In this document: piece by piece, positions 22,586 through 25,463 of the stretch | Position numbering within the stretch: position 1 is the stretch's first letter | Layout: every line of letters starts with the position of its first letter | NCBI GenBank assembly: GCA_964424985.1 | Contig: CAYRKQ010000015.1 | Span: 1 to 25,463, forward strand | From: CAYRKQ01 sp964424985 | Lineage (GTDB): Bacteria > Patescibacteriota > Saccharimonadia > Saccharimonadales > UBA7683 | Length of the DNA stretch: 25,463 bases | Direction of reading: 5' to 3' | Program-made: the position numbers and the translations under genes | The notes under the pieces: generated by a model | The model's database searches: none | The model's input: the letters and a program-made list of their open reading frames with translations, nothing else | What the model was told of the DNA's origin: nothing

Positions 22586-24217
22586 ATGTCTAAGGTTGCG
22601 GCGTATTTGCGAGAGCATCTTGTGGGTGAGGTGACGGAGGCAAAAAATGTGCGGAAGTATTTTAGTACTGATGGCAGTGTATTTGAGGTTGAGCCACAGA
22701 TGGTCATTTACCCGCGAACAACTGATGACGTTCGTAAGGTAGCGCGCCTTTCGTGGCAGTTGGCAGAAAAAGGGAAGGCCATTGGCATAACGGCTCGTGG
22801 CTCGGGCAGTGATCAAGCTGGTGCGGCGCTGGGCGAGGGCATTCTTCTGGTCTTCCCAGCGCATATGAATAAACTGTTGGAGCTTGATGTGAAGAAACAG
22901 ACGGCTCGCGTGCAGCCAGGTATCAACTATCGTAATTTTCAAGATACCATCAAAACGCACGGCTTGTTCTTACCACCGTACCCAAGTTCAATTGACTTTT
23001 CTACCATTGGCGGCGCTGTGGCTAATAACGCTGCAGGCGAGCGAACGGTAAAGTACGGGTCAACCGGAGCCTTTGTTGATGGGCTTAAAGTGGTGCTGGC
23101 AAACGGCGAACTTATACAAACCGGCCGGCTTTCAAAACGCGAGCTGAGTCATAAAAAAGGCCAATCTAATTTTGAAGGCGAGGTGTACAGACAACTTGAT
23201 GGCCTGATTTCTGACAATTGGGAACTTATTCAGGCAATGGCAAAAAATGTCAGCAAGAATTCAGCTGGTTATAACTTAGCTGATGTGAAACAAAAGAACG
23301 GGAGTTTTGATTTAACGCCACTCTTGGTTGGCTCTCAGGGTACACTTGGTGTGCTCACTGAGGCAACGCTTAAAGTTGCTGCGAATAATATGAAGCGCAC
23401 ACTGATGGTAGCCGGTTTCCCAGATCTAGGGGCTGCAGATGCCGTTATTCAGGACATTCTCAAGCTACGACCGGCAACCATTGAGCTGGTTGACCAAAAT
23501 CTTTTGAATTTTATTGAAGAGCATAATCCAAACCAGCTAAAGGGATTACTTGAGCCTCCATTCCCTCAAGTGGTGCTATTAATTGAATTTGATGACATCG
23601 GCCGGGGCATTCAGGCAAAGAAGATGAAACGCCTCAAAAAGCTCGTTGGTAAAATTACGAAAGACTTTCAGGTGACATCTGATTATGATGAACGTGAGGA
23701 ACTCTGGAAAATTCGCCATTCCGCCGCAGCAGTGATTGCCCACAGCGAAGGTACTAAGAAGGCTTTGCCCATTATTGAAGATGGCGTCGTGCCAGTAGAA
23801 AAACTGCCCGAGTTCATCACCGGTATTTACGACATGTTTAAGAAGCACGGCTTGCAATCTGCGGTCTGGGGTCACGCCGGCGATGCCAATTTACACATTC
23901 AGCCGTACCTTGATTTAAGCCAGCTAGGCGATCGTCAGAAAGTATTTAAAGTTATGGATGAATACTACGAAATGGTGCTTAAAATGGGCGGCTCAACAGC
24001 GGGAGAGCATAATGATGGACGCCTGCGTGCGCCTTATCTTCCAGCAGTGTACGGTGAAGAAATCTACAAGTTGTTTGAAGCCACGAAAAAAATATTTGAT
24101 CCGCACAACATTATGAACCCTGGTGTAAAAATTGGCGTCAGCCGGGCAGACCAGGTTGCGCAACTTCGCCACGAATACAACATGGATCACCTCGGCCACC
24201 ACCTCCCAAGAACCTAG
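22586..24217 (+). CDS. FAD-linked oxidase of the GlcD / D-lactate dehydrogenase type
   Basis: A 543-residue flavoprotein. The PCMH-type FAD-binding domain (about 35-230) has GSGSDQAGAALGEGILL and the conserved TIGGAVANNAAGERTVKYG. The C-terminal domain shows WGHAGDANLHIQP and GGSTAGEHNDGR, which hold active-site histidines in D-lactate and 2-hydroxyacid dehydrogenases. It lacks the C-terminal iron-sulfur extension found in some relatives. Likely reaction: oxidation of a 2-hydroxy acid; the electron acceptor is unknown. GGAGGG lies 5-6 nt before the ATG. Its stop shares the tetranucleotide CTAG with the convergent hydrolase gene. Confidence 0.88.
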   Translation: MSKVAAYLREHLVGEVTEAKNVRKYFSTDGSVFEVEPQMVIYPRTTDDVRKVARLSWQLAEKGKAIGITARGSGSDQAGAALGEGILLVFPAHMNKLLELDVKKQTARVQPGINYRNFQDTIKTHGLFLPPYPSSIDFSTIGGAVANNAAGERTVKYGSTGAFVDGLKVVLANGELIQTGRLSKRELSHKKGQSNFEGEVYRQLDGLISDNWELIQAMAKNVSKNSAGYNLADVKQKNGSFDLTPLLVGSQGTLGVLTEATLKVAANNMKRTLMVAGFPDLGAADAVIQDILKLRPATIELVDQNLLNFIEEHNPNQLKGLLEPPFPQVVLLIEFDDIGRGIQAKKMKRLKKLVGKITKDFQVTSDYDEREELWKIRHSAAAVIAHSEGTKKALPIIEDGVVPVEKLPEFITGIYDMFKKHGLQSAVWGHAGDANLHIQPYLDLSQLGDRQKVFKVMDEYYEMVLKMGGSTAGEHNDGRLRAPYLPAVYGEEIYKLFEATKKIFDPHNIMNPGVKIGVSRADQVAQLRHEYNMDHLGHHLPRT

Positions 24218-24939
24218 ATTAGATCATCAATCTCTTGATAGAGTTTTTCTAATGCTTCACCATGAAGGTTATGTGTTGCCCCTTCAATTACTACGAGACT
24301 TTTGAAGGGCAGTGGTCTAACGAGAGCTTTTCTTTCTTCGGTCAGAATTTCGTCGTCAGCCGATTCAAAAACATATACATCTTTAAAGTTCTGTAAAAGT
24401 TTCTGATATTTTTCTTCCCACGCAACACCGTCAACAGATTGAACATACTCTTTTGAGAGTAGTTTATTGAGGCCATCGCTTGTTCGTATTAGTCCACCTT
24501 CCAGGATGTTTTCGCCGTAGCGGCTGACCATAAGGTCTACCACATTACCACTGGCGGGAGCAGCAAGTATCATGCGTGAGACATTCTTTGTATCAAGCAG
24601 CGAGGCAACACCGCAACCCATGCTATGGGCTAAGACTGTGATTGGAACACCCGGATGATCTTCGGTGGCTCGTATAACTAAACTTTGAACACGCTGCACC
24701 ATAAGCTGTAAATCAATTAACTCGCAGCCCTCTTCTATTACTTGTGTTTGATCAACAAGATAAAATGCCCGATCACCATAGTGGTTTGCGACATTATAAA
24801 AAAAGTTCTCACCGTCCCAGCGTCGAACGCCGTTCCCGTGAGAACAAATAACCACACTCTTTGGATTTTCACAATCAAAAACTTCAGCTTCAAATTCGCC
24901 TGCTGCGTCTGTATGTTTTGTGACTGTACTTTTTCTCAT
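24214..24939 (-). CDS. Alpha/beta-hydrolase family protein
   Basis: A 241-residue serine hydrolase. The nucleophile elbow AHSMGCG carries the serine, the acid is probably in ESADDEIL and the histidine is in GATHNLHGE. VICSHGNGVRRWDG is the oxyanion region. The substrate is unknown. The frame stays open upstream to 25041, but that part is the tRNA-His gene read as protein, so the ATG at 24939 is the start. It lies 10 nt downstream of the tRNA 3' end, so it may be transcribed with the tRNA cluster. No ribosome site is obvious. Confidence 0.82.
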   Translation of the reverse strand: MRKSTVTKHTDAAGEFEAEVFDCENPKSVVICSHGNGVRRWDGENFFYNVANHYGDRAFYLVDQTQVIEEGCELIDLQLMVQRVQSLVIRATEDHPGVPITVLAHSMGCGVASLLDTKNVSRMILAAPASGNVVDLMVSRYGENILEGGLIRTSDGLNKLLSKEYVQSVDGVAWEEKYQKLLQNFKDVYVFESADDEILTEERKALVRPLPFKSLVVIEGATHNLHGEALEKLYQEIDDLI

Positions 24940-24949
24940 ATGAATTTTA

Positions 24950-25027
24950 TGGGGCGATCGATGGGACTTGAACCCACGGCCCTCGGTACCACAAACCGAT
25001 GCTCTAACCAACTGAGCTACGATCGCC
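24950..25027 (-). tRNA. tRNA-His(GTG)
   Basis: GCGATCG pairs with CGATCGC. The extra G at position -1 (25027) faces discriminator C (24953), the mark of histidine tRNAs. CCA is encoded. Loop TTGTGGT gives anticodon GTG at 24990-24992. Confidence 0.96.
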
Positions 25028-25140
25028 TCGTCAGCGTTCACTCCAAGTTCCGGTTTCGAGCTAAAAGTTCAAAAGCCTGCACTTTTCGTTACACCTCCTC
25101 TCAGATTGAAAAAGTCACTTTCGTTTTGTTTTTCAATCTG
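25028..25140 (-). repeat. tRNA 5' leader, copy A (before tRNA-His)
   Basis: On the minus strand this holds a 12-bp hairpin (25102-25113 with 25129-25140), then AGAGGAGG, a TGTAAC box, GTGCAGGCTTTT, and a tail reaching tRNA-His. The same order occurs in copy B at 25268-25381. Confidence 0.7.
25102..25140. repeat. 12-bp hairpin in tRNA leader A
   Basis: CAGATTGAAAAA and TTTTTCAATCTG are perfect inverted arms with a 15-nt loop. Compare 25344-25381, where both arms differ at matched positions. Confidence 0.85.
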
Positions 25141-25179
25141 CATTCGATCACGCCAATGGCTTGCCATGAGCTTGTCGAA

Positions 25180-25267
25180 TGGTGCGCGAGAGAGGACTTG
25201 AACCTCCACGCCCTAAACGGGCACCAGCCCCTCAAGCTGACGCGTCTACCAATTCCGCCACTCGCGC
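25180..25267 (-). tRNA. tRNA-Leu(GAG)
   Basis: Class II tRNA on the minus strand. GCGCGAG pairs with CTCGCGC and CCA is encoded. Loop TTGAGGG gives anticodon GAG at 25231-25233. The variable arm GCCCGTTTAGGGC is long. Its first 27 nt and its T and acceptor arms equal those of tRNA-Leu(CAG) at 21754. Confidence 0.95.
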
Positions 25268-25381
25268 TCGTCGTCGGTATTCACTTCAAGTTTCGGTTTC
25301 AGACCAAAGTCTAAAAGCCTGCACTTTCGGTTATACCTCCTCTCAATTTGAAAAAGTCGTTGTACTTTGTTTTTCAAATTG
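25268..25381 (-). repeat. tRNA 5' leader, copy B (before tRNA-Leu GAG)
   Basis: Same layout as copy A: hairpin, AGAGGAGG, TATAAC, GTGCAGGCTTTT, tail, tRNA. The two copies are close in length (114 and 113 nt). Confidence 0.7.
25344..25381. repeat. 12-bp hairpin in tRNA leader B
   Basis: CAATTTGAAAAA and TTTTTCAAATTG are perfect inverted arms with a 14-nt loop. Confidence 0.85.
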
Positions 25382-25409
25382 GGTAAAAATAGGTTGTTAA
25401 ACCAAATCT

Positions 25410-25463
25410 TGGTGGGTGATGAGGGACTCGAACCCCCGACCCTCTCGGTGTAAACGAGATGCT
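25410..25463 (-). tRNA. tRNA-Val(TAC), cut by the window edge
   Basis: The 3' half is present: CCA, discriminator A, acceptor ATCACCC, T arm, and anticodon stem TCTCG/CGAGA with loop TTTACAC giving TAC at 25450-25452. The 5' end lies beyond the window. Confidence 0.93.

Noticed and set aside
24940..25041. Open frame continuing the alpha/beta hydrolase upstream by 34 residues
   Set aside because: It is tRNA-His and its flank read as protein (VAQLVRASVCGTEGRGF is a classic false translation of a tRNA). The hydrolase starts at 24939.
24963..25314. Plus-strand open frames across the tRNA cluster
   Set aside because: They are the opposite strand of tRNA-His and tRNA-Leu(GAG), with no promoter, ribosome site or family similarity.
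1..25463. Alternative genetic code (TGA as glycine or tryptophan)
   Set aside because: TGA ends genes cleanly, for example at 8043-8045, and no well-supported protein is interrupted by TGA.

Overview
The window reads as a chromosomal segment of a Candidatus Saccharibacteria (TM7) or closely related Patescibacteria genome. The grounds are indirect. Genes are small and densely packed, GC looks mid-range, and TGA is used as a normal stop (for example at 8043-8045), which argues against recoded Gracilibacteria. A sortase sits beside an APDTG-type surface protein, and no outer-membrane genes are seen. A class-level assignment would need a marker-gene search.

Layout. 1-2.7 kb: a CYTH-fold triphosphatase/cyclase gene, exonuclease I (sbcB) and a small membrane protein. 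2.8-4.1 kb, leftward: prephenate dehydratase and a PGPGW membrane protein. 4.1-8.0 kb, rightward: a protein with half of a 2H phosphoesterase fold, uvrA and a small unknown protein. 8.0-9.5 kb: a DedA membrane protein (leftward), divergent from ribosomal protein L25. 9.5-9.84 kb: a gene-free cluster of hairpin repeats. 9.84-11.6 kb: an ABC exporter (leftward) with a long leader. 11.8-12.75 kb: trhO. 12.8-16.0 kb: a cell-surface operon of a sortase-anchored beta-propeller protein, a sortase and a small membrane-anchored protein. 16.1-19.2 kb: uvrC, a small acidic protein and an aminopeptidase P. 19.3-21.7 kb: a YvlD-like membrane protein, secG and a peptide-binding protein. 21.75-24.2 kb: tRNA-Leu(CAG), a uronate-dehydrogenase-like SDR and a GlcD-type FAD oxidase. 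24.2 kb to the end, leftward: an alpha/beta hydrolase and a tRNA cluster (His, Leu-GAG and a cut Val).

DNA repair is well represented (sbcB, uvrA, uvrC), but these genes are not in one operon. The clearest functional unit is the surface operon, where the sortase lies directly behind a protein carrying its likely sorting signal.

Three patterns cut across the genes. First, about nine genes have a good -10 box only 4-10 nt before the start codon and no Shine-Dalgarno, so they are probably transcribed leaderless. Second, short hairpin repeats occur between genes and also in frame inside sbcB and uvrC. Two of the in-frame insertions are bounded by 11-bp direct repeats. Third, two tRNA genes at the right edge share a duplicated 5' leader whose hairpin has changed on both arms together.

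I did not see a CRISPR array, transposase, prophage or classical defence system.
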